DNA of 64,000 bases from Polaribacter sp. Hel1_33_78. GTDB lineage: Bacteria; Bacteroidota; Bacteroidia; Flavobacteriales; Flavobacteriaceae. Of the stretch, positions 47,506 through 54,554 are shown in pieces. Position numbers and translations under genes: made by a program. The stretch lies in assembly GCF_900106075.1 (NCBI RefSeq), contig NZ_LT629794.1, positions 1,344,001 through 1,408,000 on the forward strand, given 5' to 3'. The first letter of the stretch is position 1; each line of letters opens with the position of its first letter. Under the pieces are notes generated by a model. That model was not told the DNA's origin. It made no database searches and was given only the letters and a program-made list of their open reading frames with translations.

Positions 47506-48414
47506 TTATATTTTTTTCTTTCTAGTTTGCAAAACAAAAGTTGCATTAAATCCGAAGTGAAAATTACCATCTTTTGCATTGAAATTGTTTTTAGTTTGAC
47601 TAATAAAAGCGTCTTCTGCAAAACTTCTTGCATTTGTAATTTGAAATTGCAATAATAAATGACTTAATTCCCAATTAACACCAACCATAAAAGCATTATA
47701 AGTATCAATTGTTTTTAAAGGATTTACCACATAAAAATATTCTGAGACAATAGAAGCATGGCTACCAATTTTATGTCTTCCCCCAAAACCAGCGGCAAAC
47801 TGATTATTTGGACTTTCGGTTAAAGAGCTAGTTTGTTTGTGAATAAAAGTAGGTGTAATTTGGAAAGAAAACTTAGAATTAAACTTTCTTGCCATTAAAA
47901 GTTGACTTGTAAATGCATATTTATCTGAAGAATTAGTAATTGGTTGATATAAATTATCAACTATATTTTTTATGCTTCTATGAGAAAAGCCTTGTAATAA
48001 AGTGATGCTTATCAACCCTTTATTAGAATTTTTAATTTGCCTTAAAAGCTTATATTTTAGAAAGCCGTCTAAAACTTCATCATGATTGGTATACCCTAAA
48101 CCAAAAGTGAAACTATCAGAAAAAGCATAATCTAAACCATAACGTGTACTAACAACATCAGCTAAAAAACGTTGTCCTTCAAAATTAGGAATGTTCCAAT
48201 ATCTATTGTAGATAGATATTTCTAAAGTGCCCTTTTTTCTTGTCTCTATTGAATGTCCTAAACCAATTCTTGTCGTTTTGAATGTGGCAATTTCGTAAAT
48301 TGGCTTGTCTGGAAATTCTTTGTATAATTTGTCTAATAAACCTTGTCCGTTTATAGAAGAATTTAAAAAAACAAATACTATTGTAAGGAATTGAAATATT
48401 ATTTTATTCTTCAT
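47506..48414 (-). CDS. DUF5777 family outer-membrane beta-barrel protein (left copy)
   Basis: This 302-residue exported protein has a signal peptide with hydrophobic core IIFQFLTIVFVFL and cleavage near residue 23. The mature N-terminus carries the family mark ATFKTTRIGLGHSIETRKKGT near residues 43-63. The rest alternates strands such as YGLDYAFSDSFTFGLGYTN and LISITLLQGF, as expected for an outer-membrane barrel. It is the last of three overlapping minus-strand genes (OB-fold, YceI, DUF5777), overlapping YceI by 11 bp. A paralogue with the same neighbours lies at 52119-52985. The function is unknown. Confidence 0.82.
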   Translation of the reverse strand: MKNKIIFQFLTIVFVFLNSSINGQGLLDKLYKEFPDKPIYEIATFKTTRIGLGHSIETRKKGTLEISIYNRYWNIPNFEGQRFLADVVSTRYGLDYAFSDSFTFGLGYTNHDEVLDGFLKYKLLRQIKNSNKGLISITLLQGFSHRSIKNIVDNLYQPITNSSDKYAFTSQLLMARKFNSKFSFQITPTFIHKQTSSLTESPNNQFAAGFGGRHKIGSHASIVSEYFYVVNPLKTIDTYNAFMVGVNWELSHLLLQFQITNARSFAEDAFISQTKNNFNAKDGNFHFGFNATFVLQTRKKKI

Positions 48415-48952
48415 AAGGCTGGTATTGAAATCTAAATTTTATAGAAATGGTTTTGGCAATATTACTGGATAAAATTGGCGGAATTTTAATTTGAAAATCA
48501 TTTACTAAAATATCAAAATTTCCTGATAAAATATAATTGTTATCTATGCTTTCGATGGTGGTTTTAAGGTCTATTTCTTTTGTAATTCCATGTATAGTAA
48601 TTTTTCCACGAATAATTTTTATTTGTTTTTTTTGGTTTTTTTTATCAAAATCAATAATTTTTCCAATAAAGTTTGCTTTTGGGTACATGTCTGATTCAAT
48701 ATAACTTTCGTTAAAATGTTCATACATTAAATCCTTTTTAAAAACAAAAGCACGCATCAACATACTTATGGCAAGTTCTTGTTTTTCAATGTCTAAGATA
48801 CTTAAAACCTGATTATTTTTAGCTTCAATGTTTTCAACAGAAGTGTAGGAAAAAAAAGAAATTTGACCTTGTCTAGCAATAAATTGTTGGTGTTCTTGTC
48901 CAAAATCTACAAAATAAAAAAACAATAAAAATAGTGGAATTAATTTATTCAT
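48404..48952 (-). CDS. YceI family protein (left copy)
   Basis: This 182-residue periplasmic protein has a signal peptide (hydrophobic core LIPLFLLFFYFV). The YceI lipocalin-like barrel is recognised by GQISFFSYTSVENIEAKNN near residues 29-47, the HFNESYIESDMYPKANFIG region near 79-97, and the ITIHGITKEID strand near 120-130. Family members bind isoprenoid lipids such as quinone precursors; the ligand here is unknown. It overlaps the OB-fold gene by 8 bp upstream and the DUF5777 gene by 11 bp downstream. Its right-hand paralogue at 51563 is clearly similar along the whole length. Confidence 0.88.
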   Translation of the reverse strand: MNKLIPLFLLFFYFVDFGQEHQQFIARQGQISFFSYTSVENIEAKNNQVLSILDIEKQELAISMLMRAFVFKKDLMYEHFNESYIESDMYPKANFIGKIIDFDKKNQKKQIKIIRGKITIHGITKEIDLKTTIESIDNNYILSGNFDILVNDFQIKIPPILSSNIAKTISIKFRFQYQPYEE

Positions 48953-49382
48953 TTGGTATTAAATCTATTGAGCAATTTAATAAAATTACGTCTTTTAAAA
49001 AACCTTTACAAATTCCTTTTACACGTATTTTTTGATGCTTTTTTAGCTGTTTTATTTTTCTTTTTTGGTTTGGGTTTACATCGCAAATTACTCCAAAATT
49101 TTCAGTATTACTATTTAATATAATTGTATTTCTATTGTTTAAAAACATAATTTCTTTTATATGCCCAGTAACTTCTATAATTTTATCTGCATATAAGCTA
49201 TCAGATCTTTCTTCATCTGCGATATATGCCTTTATTAGGTCTTTTGTCGAAATAGAGAATTCTGTATCATTATTATCTAGATTTTTTTCTGAAGATTTTA
49301 ATAAAGGAAGAATGTATGCGTACGTATTAATAATAATTAATAGAATGAGGATTAGAAAAAAAAAATTGTTTTTACTTTTCAT
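48945..49382 (-). CDS. OB-fold (tRNA_anti-like) membrane-anchored protein (left copy)
   Basis: This 145-residue protein has a single N-terminal helix (about residues 6-25, NFFFLILILLIIINTYAY). A helix near 45-60 and an OB-fold of the tRNA_anti-like type (IIEVTGHIKEI, NTIILNS, IRVKGICKGFLKDVILLNCSI) follow. The anchor and lack of a lipobox suggest it faces the periplasm. I set the start at 49382; the in-frame ATG at 49460 would add 26 unlikely residues. It is the first gene of the minus-strand triplet and lies 139 bp from the divergent LytTR regulator. Nucleic-acid binding is not implied by this subfamily. Confidence 0.78.
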   Translation of the reverse strand: MKSKNNFFFLILILLIIINTYAYILPLLKSSEKNLDNNDTEFSISTKDLIKAYIADEERSDSLYADKIIEVTGHIKEIMFLNNRNTIILNSNTENFGVICDVNPNQKRKIKQLKKHQKIRVKGICKGFLKDVILLNCSIDLIPNE

Positions 49383-49521
49383 CTTTACTATCCAAAGAAA
49401 AGAAAAATTATCTTTTTTGTAGGTAAAAATCTTTGTAAAAAGGAAAAAAATAGGTTTCAAGAGGAAAAATTAATGACAGAAAGAAAAGAATATATAGTAT
49501 ATTTCAACTTTCTTAATAACT

Positions 49522-50607
49522 ATGAAAAAAGACAAACTTTACTTTTTAACTTTTTTATCTATTGCAATCATCTTTTTAGTTGTGGCTTTAATTGCATCAC
49601 AATATTTTATTAAAGTTAGCGCAAATCAATTAATTGAAGTACAAGTAGAGTCTAGTAAAAGAGAAGCTGGTGAGTTTGCAAAATTGATTGATTTTCAGTT
49701 GTCATCGGGATTAAAAAGGGAGGAAGTTGTTACTAATATTCAAGAAATTATAGAAAATTCTGATATAGATACCTGGTTTATTAGTGTGTTTAATTGGAGC
49801 GGAGAAGAGGTTTGTCACCCAGATAAAACGAAAGTGGGTGAGCAAGTGAATTCTAATGAAACATTATTATCCTCATTAAAAGAAAAGAATAATTCTGATG
49901 ATTTGTTTGATTTGTTGATGGGTAAAAGTAATACGTCAACTTCAGAAATCATCCACATTTCTCCAATTAAAAACTCTGATTTAATTATTGCTGCAAATGT
50001 CAATATTAAAAGCATTTCACTGCAAATGAGTGCATTAAAATCCAACTTTTATCTCATTTTTTTAATTATGGGTATTCTAGTAATTATATTTTCTTTTATC
50101 GCGGTTAGAGTTATTGGTAGTGCTTATGAGAAACAATTAGAATTAAAAAATTCTTCATTAACATCAGAAGTAGTAAACCTTTCTAAATTAAATATAGATT
50201 TGGTTTCTTATAAAGAGAAAGTTGCAGTAATACCTGAGCAAAACACAATAGAAGAATCTTCAGAAAATGAAAAACAAAGAATTCTTACCTATATAAGAAA
50301 TGAATTAGTGCCTATATCTATTAAAGACATCGCCTATATTTATACAGAGAACACAATTACCTACGTTGTTTGTTTTGATGATAAGAAATCAACCACAAAT
50401 ATGAGTTTGGATGATATGTATACTTATTTAAACCCTACTTTGTTTTTTAGAGCAAACAGACAATTTATTATTAGTATTAGAGCTATTGATAAAATTATAA
50501 GATATGGCAATAGCCAACTTAAAATATTGCTACAATCTAAAACATCCGAAGAGATTATAATCAGTAAAAACAAAGCTGCAGAATTTAAGCAGTGGTTAAA
50601 TATATAG
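49522..50607 (+). CDS. Membrane-bound Cache-LytTR transcription regulator
   Basis: This 361-residue one-component regulator has helix 1 at about residues 7-29. A periplasmic single-Cache-like sensor domain of about 30-172 carries WFISVFNWSGEEVCHPDKTKVGEQV-type core strands. Helix 2 lies at about 176-200, a coiled-coil linker near 202-222, and a LytTR DNA-binding domain at about 250-361 (SIKDIAYIYTENTITYVV, LFFRANRQFIISIRAI). A ligand outside the membrane would thus control DNA binding directly, with no kinase. It lies between two divergent operons of paralogous genes, so these are the obvious candidate targets. A TATATTTC sequence at 49498-49505 is a near -7 element. Confidence 0.88.
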   Translation: MKKDKLYFLTFLSIAIIFLVVALIASQYFIKVSANQLIEVQVESSKREAGEFAKLIDFQLSSGLKREEVVTNIQEIIENSDIDTWFISVFNWSGEEVCHPDKTKVGEQVNSNETLLSSLKEKNNSDDLFDLLMGKSNTSTSEIIHISPIKNSDLIIAANVNIKSISLQMSALKSNFYLIFLIMGILVIIFSFIAVRVIGSAYEKQLELKNSSLTSEVVNLSKLNIDLVSYKEKVAVIPEQNTIEESSENEKQRILTYIRNELVPISIKDIAYIYTENTITYVVCFDDKKSTTNMSLDDMYTYLNPTLFFRANRQFIISIRAIDKIIRYGNSQLKILLQSKTSEEIIISKNKAAEFKQWLNI

Positions 50608-50702
50608 TTCTTTTTGGTGCAACTAAGTGAAGGGTTAAATTACTTTTCAAGGCTTTATTTTCCTTTTTAAATAATTTATTCCCCTTTTATAAAGGTTCAT
50701 AG

Positions 50703-50732
50703 TTTGTATTTTTTTTTATTTTAGTTACTTTG
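50703..50732 (+). promoter_or_regulatory. Probable promoter of the cytochrome-OB-YceI-DUF5777 operon
   Basis: A TTTG -33 box (50703-50706) is followed after 18 bp by TTACTTTG (50725-50732), which matches TAnnTTTG at seven of eight positions. It lies 23 bp before the cytochrome gene. Confidence 0.45.
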
Positions 50733-50755
50733 GTAAAGAATTTAAAACTACTAAT

Positions 50756-51115
50756 ATGAAAAATAACCTAAAATTTTATAAAACGTTTTTATTAATAATA
50801 TTAGTTGTGCTCATTTCTTCTTGCTTAACAAATGTTGATGAAGAAGAGGTTTTAGACCCTGATGCTCCAGACCTTTGCGCGGATATTACTTTTTCAGTGG
50901 ATGTCAAAAAAATTATAGATAATAATTGTATTACGTGCCATAGTTCAGGAGGAGGACAATCACCAAACTTAGAGACATATAATGGTGTGAGTGCAAATGC
51001 AGACATAATAAAATCTGAAGTTGTCAGTAAAGAAATGCCAATTGGAGGTTCATTAACAAATGAGGAAATTGCAGCAATCAGTTGTTGGGTAGATGCAGGA
51101 GCTTTAAATAATTAA
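50756..51115 (+). CDS. Small c-type cytochrome lipoprotein
   Basis: This 119-residue protein has a lipobox at Cys23, an acidic linker (residues 28-39), and one haem-attachment motif CITCH at 58-62. A Met94 in KEMPIGG precedes LTNEEIAAISCWVDAGA, an arrangement like that of planctomycete-type or cytochrome c oxidase-cbb3-like mono-haem domains, where Met is the distal ligand. It would be tethered to a membrane facing the periplasm or cell surface and could pass electrons. It is the first gene of the right-hand operon, 9 bp before the OB-fold gene. The left-hand operon has no such gene. Confidence 0.83.
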   Translation: MKNNLKFYKTFLLIILVVLISSCLTNVDEEEVLDPDAPDLCADITFSVDVKKIIDNNCITCHSSGGGQSPNLETYNGVSANADIIKSEVVSKEMPIGGSLTNEEIAAISCWVDAGALNN

Positions 51116-51124
51116 TAGTTAGAA

Positions 51125-51544
51125 ATGATGAATAGGGGAAAAATTATTATCGTAATCCTAATTTTTGCAATTCTCGGTGCGTTTGTTGGTTATAAAATAT
51201 ATAATAGACCACATATTGATGTTGCAGAAACATTAGCAGATATTAGTATTTCTGCCAATGAAATTTTATCTGAATTTGCTGCAGATGAAACAACGGCAAA
51301 TACTAAATTTTTAGACAAAATTGTAGCCGTTAAGGGCGTGATTTTGGAGACTAGAATTGAAAAGGAGAAAGGAATCATTACCTTGAAAACCAATGATGAT
51401 TTTGGCAGTATTTTATGTCATTTATCTGTAAAAGCAACAAAAAAAATGGATAAACTAAAAGTTGGGGAAATCGTTATTGTTAAAGGGATTTGTACAGGCT
51501 ATTTAATGGATGTTATTTTAGTAAAGTCAGAAATTACAAATTAA
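51125..51544 (+). CDS. OB-fold (tRNA_anti-like) membrane-anchored protein (right copy)
   Basis: This 139-residue paralogue of the protein at 48945-49382 has the same plan: an N-terminal helix (about 5-24, KIIIVILIFAILGAFVGYKIY), a helix around SANEILSEFAADE near 40-55, then an OB-fold with IVAVKGVILET, GIITLKT and IVIVKGICTGYLMDVILVKSEI. The last strand is nearly identical to the left copy (VKGICxGxLxDVILxxxxI). It lies 9 bp after the cytochrome gene and 18 bp before the YceI gene. The function is unknown; a periplasmic location is inferred. Confidence 0.78.
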   Translation: MMNRGKIIIVILIFAILGAFVGYKIYNRPHIDVAETLADISISANEILSEFAADETTANTKFLDKIVAVKGVILETRIEKEKGIITLKTNDDFGSILCHLSVKATKKMDKLKVGEIVIVKGICTGYLMDVILVKSEITN

Positions 51545-51562
51545 TTATAAAAGTCAGAAATT

Positions 51563-52108
51563 ATGAAACTACTTTATACAATTTTGTGCTGCTCATTCTT
51601 TGTAGCAGTAACCAACAGTCAAGACCGATATTTAACAAAAAATGGTGCTATTAACTTTTATTCTAAAGCACCAATGGAAGATATCACAGCAGATAATAAT
51701 CAAGTATTAAGTATTATTGATGCCTCAAAAGGTAAAATGGCAATTCAAATACTAATGAAATCATTCTTATTTGAAAAAGCGTTAATGCAAGAACACTTTA
51801 ATGAGAATTATGTGGAGTCGGATACATATCCAAAAGCCACTTTTAAAGGGACTATTTTAAATTTTGATACTATTAATGCAACTGCAAGTAAGCAGCAAGT
51901 AAAAGGGATGTTAACCATTCATGGGGTTACTAAGGAAATTACAATTGATGCTAATTTCACAAAAACAGATGCATTGATTTTAGTAGATGGCAATTTTATT
52001 ATTGAAGTTGATGATTTTAACATACAAATTCCCGCAGTAGTTGCTAAAAATATTGCTAAAAAAATAAAAGTGAGTTTCGACTTTAATCATAAACCTTACA
52101 AGAAGTAG
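51563..52108 (+). CDS. YceI family protein (right copy)
   Basis: This 181-residue exported protein has a signal peptide ending near residue 19. The lipocalin-like YceI fold is shown by GAINFYSKAPMEDITADNN (about 28-46), HFNENYVESDTYPKATFKG (about 79-97) and LTIHGVTKEITID (about 122-134). It aligns end to end with the left copy, including the C-terminal pattern IAKxIxVxFxFxxxPY. Isoprenoid-lipid binding is known in the family, and the ligand here is unknown. It is the third gene of the right-hand operon, 10 bp before DUF5777. Confidence 0.88.
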   Translation: MKLLYTILCCSFFVAVTNSQDRYLTKNGAINFYSKAPMEDITADNNQVLSIIDASKGKMAIQILMKSFLFEKALMQEHFNENYVESDTYPKATFKGTILNFDTINATASKQQVKGMLTIHGVTKEITIDANFTKTDALILVDGNFIIEVDDFNIQIPAVVAKNIAKKIKVSFDFNHKPYKK

Positions 52109-52118
52109 ACCAATCATT

Positions 52119-52985
52119 ATGAAAAAATTATTCGCTATTTTTCTAATTTCGATAAGTATATCAGCATACAGTCAAGACGATTTGTTAGATATTTTAAATG
52201 AGGAAACTCCAGAAAATGTCACTGAAGATATTGTGACAGCAACGTTTAAAGGGACAAGAATTTTAAACGGACATTCCATACAAAACAGGAAGGATAAAGA
52301 GTTAGAATTTATAATTTCGCATAGATTTGGAGCCATTAATTTAGGATTCGATGAACTTTTTGGGTTAGATCAATCTAATATTCGTTTTGCATTAGAATAT
52401 GGGGTAACTGATAATTTAACCATGGGTTTAGGAAGAAGTAGTTTTGAAAAAACTTTTGATTCTTTTTTTAAATATAGTTTGGTAAAACAAAGAAAAGGAG
52501 CAAATTATTTCCCTTTAGCTATCTCACTTTTTGGAAGTATTGCAGCAAAAACACAAGATGAACAATTTCCTCTGATAAAAAGAACTTTTTCTGAAAACCT
52601 ATCCTATGTAGGTCAAGTTTTAATTGCAAGAAAGTTCAACTCCTCTTTTTCAATGCAATTAACACCAACGTTTATTCATAGAAATACGGTTAGAGTGGAA
52701 GAAGATCCACATAGCATTTTTGCATTGGGTTTTGGAAGTCGAATAAAACTGAGCAAACGAGTTTCATTGAATAGTGAATATTACCTTGCATTTGATGAAT
52801 CTACATCTATAAATGCTAAAAATTCTTTGGCTTTTGGTGTAGATATTGAAACTGGAGGACATGTTTTTCAGTTAATTTTATCAAACGCAATTACCATGAT
52901 CGAAAAAAGTTTTATTGCCGAAAACACTGGAGATTTCTTCGGAGGAGATATTCACTTTGGTTTCAATATTTCAAGAACCTTTTAA
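52119..52985 (+). CDS. DUF5777 family outer-membrane beta-barrel protein (right copy)
   Basis: This 288-residue exported protein has a signal peptide (cleavage near ISAYSQ) and the family mark TATFKGTRILNGHSIQNRKDKELEF-type start near residues 42-66. The body is built of amphipathic strands (IRFALEYGVTDNLTMGLGRS) and ends in a barrel-closing FGFNISRTF. It corresponds to the left copy in order and in the conserved N-terminal block, but the barrel strands have diverged. It ends the plus-strand operon, and a 16-bp inverted repeat follows before the convergent thioesterase gene. The function is unknown. Confidence 0.82.
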   Translation: MKKLFAIFLISISISAYSQDDLLDILNEETPENVTEDIVTATFKGTRILNGHSIQNRKDKELEFIISHRFGAINLGFDELFGLDQSNIRFALEYGVTDNLTMGLGRSSFEKTFDSFFKYSLVKQRKGANYFPLAISLFGSIAAKTQDEQFPLIKRTFSENLSYVGQVLIARKFNSSFSMQLTPTFIHRNTVRVEEDPHSIFALGFGSRIKLSKRVSLNSEYYLAFDESTSINAKNSLAFGVDIETGGHVFQLILSNAITMIEKSFIAENTGDFFGGDIHFGFNISRTF

Positions 52986-53026
52986 TTTTTTAAATTTCAT
53001 TTTGAAGAATGAATGATTGAGATTTT

Positions 53027-53066
53027 TTTTCATAATTTAAAATCCTTTATTTTTAAATTATGAAAA
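53027..53066. terminator. AT-rich perfect inverted repeat between convergent genes
   Basis: The 16-base arms TTTTCATAATTTAAAA (53027-53042) and its exact complement (53051-53066) flank an 8-base loop. It lies between the DUF5777 stop and the thioesterase stop, as a shared terminator would. No extra T-run follows beyond the arms, so the call is moderate. Confidence 0.5.
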
Positions 53067-53083
53067 GTAAAAGTCTTTATGAT

Positions 53084-53650
53084 CTATTCCTTTTCCAAAA
53101 GAGTGATTTTTGAATTACTATTTTTGAATAAATGTAAATATGTTTCAACTTTAAAAACTGAACTACTAAAACGAGAAGTTCTATTTCTACTTTCTTCTTG
53201 CCTTTTTATACTTCTTGCAAACCGTCTAATTTCGTCTTTTGTAGTTAAAATAATACCAGGGATTAAAGTACTTTTTCCATGATCATCTTTTGCAACCATC
53301 GTAAAATAAGAAGAATTACAATGCTTTTTTTCACCAGTTCTAATATTTTCAGATTCTACTCTTAAGCCTACAACCATTGAAGTTCTTCCTGAATAATTGA
53401 TAGATGCTTTTAGGGTAACTAATTCACCCACTTCAATTGGGTGTAAAAAATCAACTTTATTTACAGAAGCTGTTACACAATAATTTCCAGAATGTTTGGA
53501 AGCGCATGCAAAGGCAATTTGATCCATTAAATTTAAAATATGACCTCCATGTATTTTTCCGCTAAAATTAGAATGTGATGGTAACATTAACTGTGTAATT
53601 ATAACTTGAGATTCATTAATGTGCTTAAATTGCTTTTTTGTTTCAGACAT
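53084..53650 (-). CDS. Acyl-CoA thioesterase (hotdog fold)
   Basis: This 188-residue cytoplasmic enzyme would hydrolyse acyl-CoA to free fatty acid and CoA. The single hotdog domain (about residues 12-135) shows IHGGHILNLMDQIAF at about 33-47, with the characteristic Asp43, then VNKVDFLHPIEVGELV and INYSGRTSMVVGLRVESENI. These match the YciA/BACH-like group. The C-terminus is basic and probably unstructured. A TATTTTTG -7-like element on the minus strand at 53655-53662 ends only four bases before the ATG, so the transcript may be nearly leaderless. Confidence 0.93.
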   Translation of the reverse strand: MSETKKQFKHINESQVIITQLMLPSHSNFSGKIHGGHILNLMDQIAFACASKHSGNYCVTASVNKVDFLHPIEVGELVTLKASINYSGRTSMVVGLRVESENIRTGEKKHCNSSYFTMVAKDDHGKSTLIPGIILTTKDEIRRFARSIKRQEESRNRTSRFSSSVFKVETYLHLFKNSNSKITLLEKE

Positions 53651-53866
53651 ACTTCAAAAATACAATTCTTTTTTTTTGGATGAGTTTAAAAATTTACTAG
53701 AAAGGAATAATTTTCAAGTAAAATTATTCCTTTTTAAAAGTCATTATTTCGCTTTTACCGTTATTTTATTGCAAGAAAGTATGGATGTTATTTTATTTGT
53801 TTTGAAATTGATAGATTATTTTATTAAATTCACAAAACTATTAAAAACTTATAAAATATTACCATT

Positions 53867-54451
53867 ATGAAAACAACATTACTTTTATTTTTTACTTTTA
53901 TTTCTTTTGGGCTGTCTGCTCAAACAACACACAATTTAGGTTGGTCATTCAATAGTGCTAATCAAGAAATCACCATTGATGTTGGTGATACTGTAGTTTG
54001 GACTTGGGAAGGCTCTGGAACTCATAATTTACTTAAATTAACTGGGCCAGAAACTGGATTTGGTATTGATGCGGTGAGATATGCTGCAGGGCATTCATAT
54101 TCTTATACATTTACTACAGCAGGTGTTAATACTTACGAATGTGCTCCTCATCCTGCCAGTATGTTCGGTAAAGTAACAGTAACAGGAGCTACAGCTGGAA
54201 TTAGTGATAGCCAATTATTAAATTTTAGTATGTATCCAAATCCAGTTTCAGATCAGTTAATTATTCAATTACCAACTGGTTCAGAAAAAGCGGAGGTTGG
54301 TGTTTTTGACTACACAGGAAGATTAGTGAAATCGAAAACGATCACATCAAATAATAATAGTATAAATGTTCAGAAATTATCAAATGGAATCTATATGATT
54401 AGAGTGTCTTCTAATGCTAAAATTGGAGCACAACAATTTATTAAAAATTAA
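53867..54451 (+). CDS. Secreted cupredoxin with type IX secretion sorting domain
   Basis: This 194-residue protein has a signal peptide (cleavage after about residue 18) and a plastocyanin/amicyanin-like domain at about 20-105. The type 1 copper ligands can be read: His53 in GTHNLL, then Cys92, His95 and Met99 in YECAPHPASM. A Por-type C-terminal sorting domain follows at about 122-194 (MYPNPVSDQLIIQL, NGIYMIRV), which directs export through the type IX system to the surface or medium. It is a single-gene unit ending in a strong terminator. A role in electron transfer or copper binding outside the cell is inferred. Confidence 0.9.
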   Translation: MKTTLLLFFTFISFGLSAQTTHNLGWSFNSANQEITIDVGDTVVWTWEGSGTHNLLKLTGPETGFGIDAVRYAAGHSYSYTFTTAGVNTYECAPHPASMFGKVTVTGATAGISDSQLLNFSMYPNPVSDQLIIQLPTGSEKAEVGVFDYTGRLVKSKTITSNNNSINVQKLSNGIYMIRVSSNAKIGAQQFIKN

Positions 54452-54473
54452 ATATTTTTTTACAAAATTAAAA

Positions 54474-54503
54474 AGCCGATTGTGAAAACAATCGGTTTTT
54501 TTT
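54474..54503 (+). terminator. Rho-independent terminator after the cupredoxin gene
   Basis: An 8-bp stem CCGATTGT/ACAATCGG (54476-54483 and 54488-54495) with a GAAA tetraloop is followed by eight T. It lies 22 bp after the stop. Confidence 0.88.
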
Positions 54504-54554
54504 ATGCCTTTTTTAAGTTAAGTTTGTAGTCAGATATTTTCCAAGCAAAAAAAC

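Noticed and set aside
49485..49510. ATATATAGTATAT near-palindrome upstream of the LytTR gene as its binding site
   Set aside because: The symmetry is short and entirely AT, which is expected by chance in this DNA, and LytTR sites are normally direct repeats.
50776..51006. Minus-strand open frame opposite the cytochrome gene
   Set aside because: The plus-strand frame has a lipobox, CxxCH and operon context, while the minus frame has none of these.
53619..53870. An 83-codon open frame upstream of the cupredoxin gene
   Set aside because: It overlaps the thioesterase start region, has a low-complexity Phe/Leu/Lys composition typical of AT-rich non-coding DNA, and matches no family I know.
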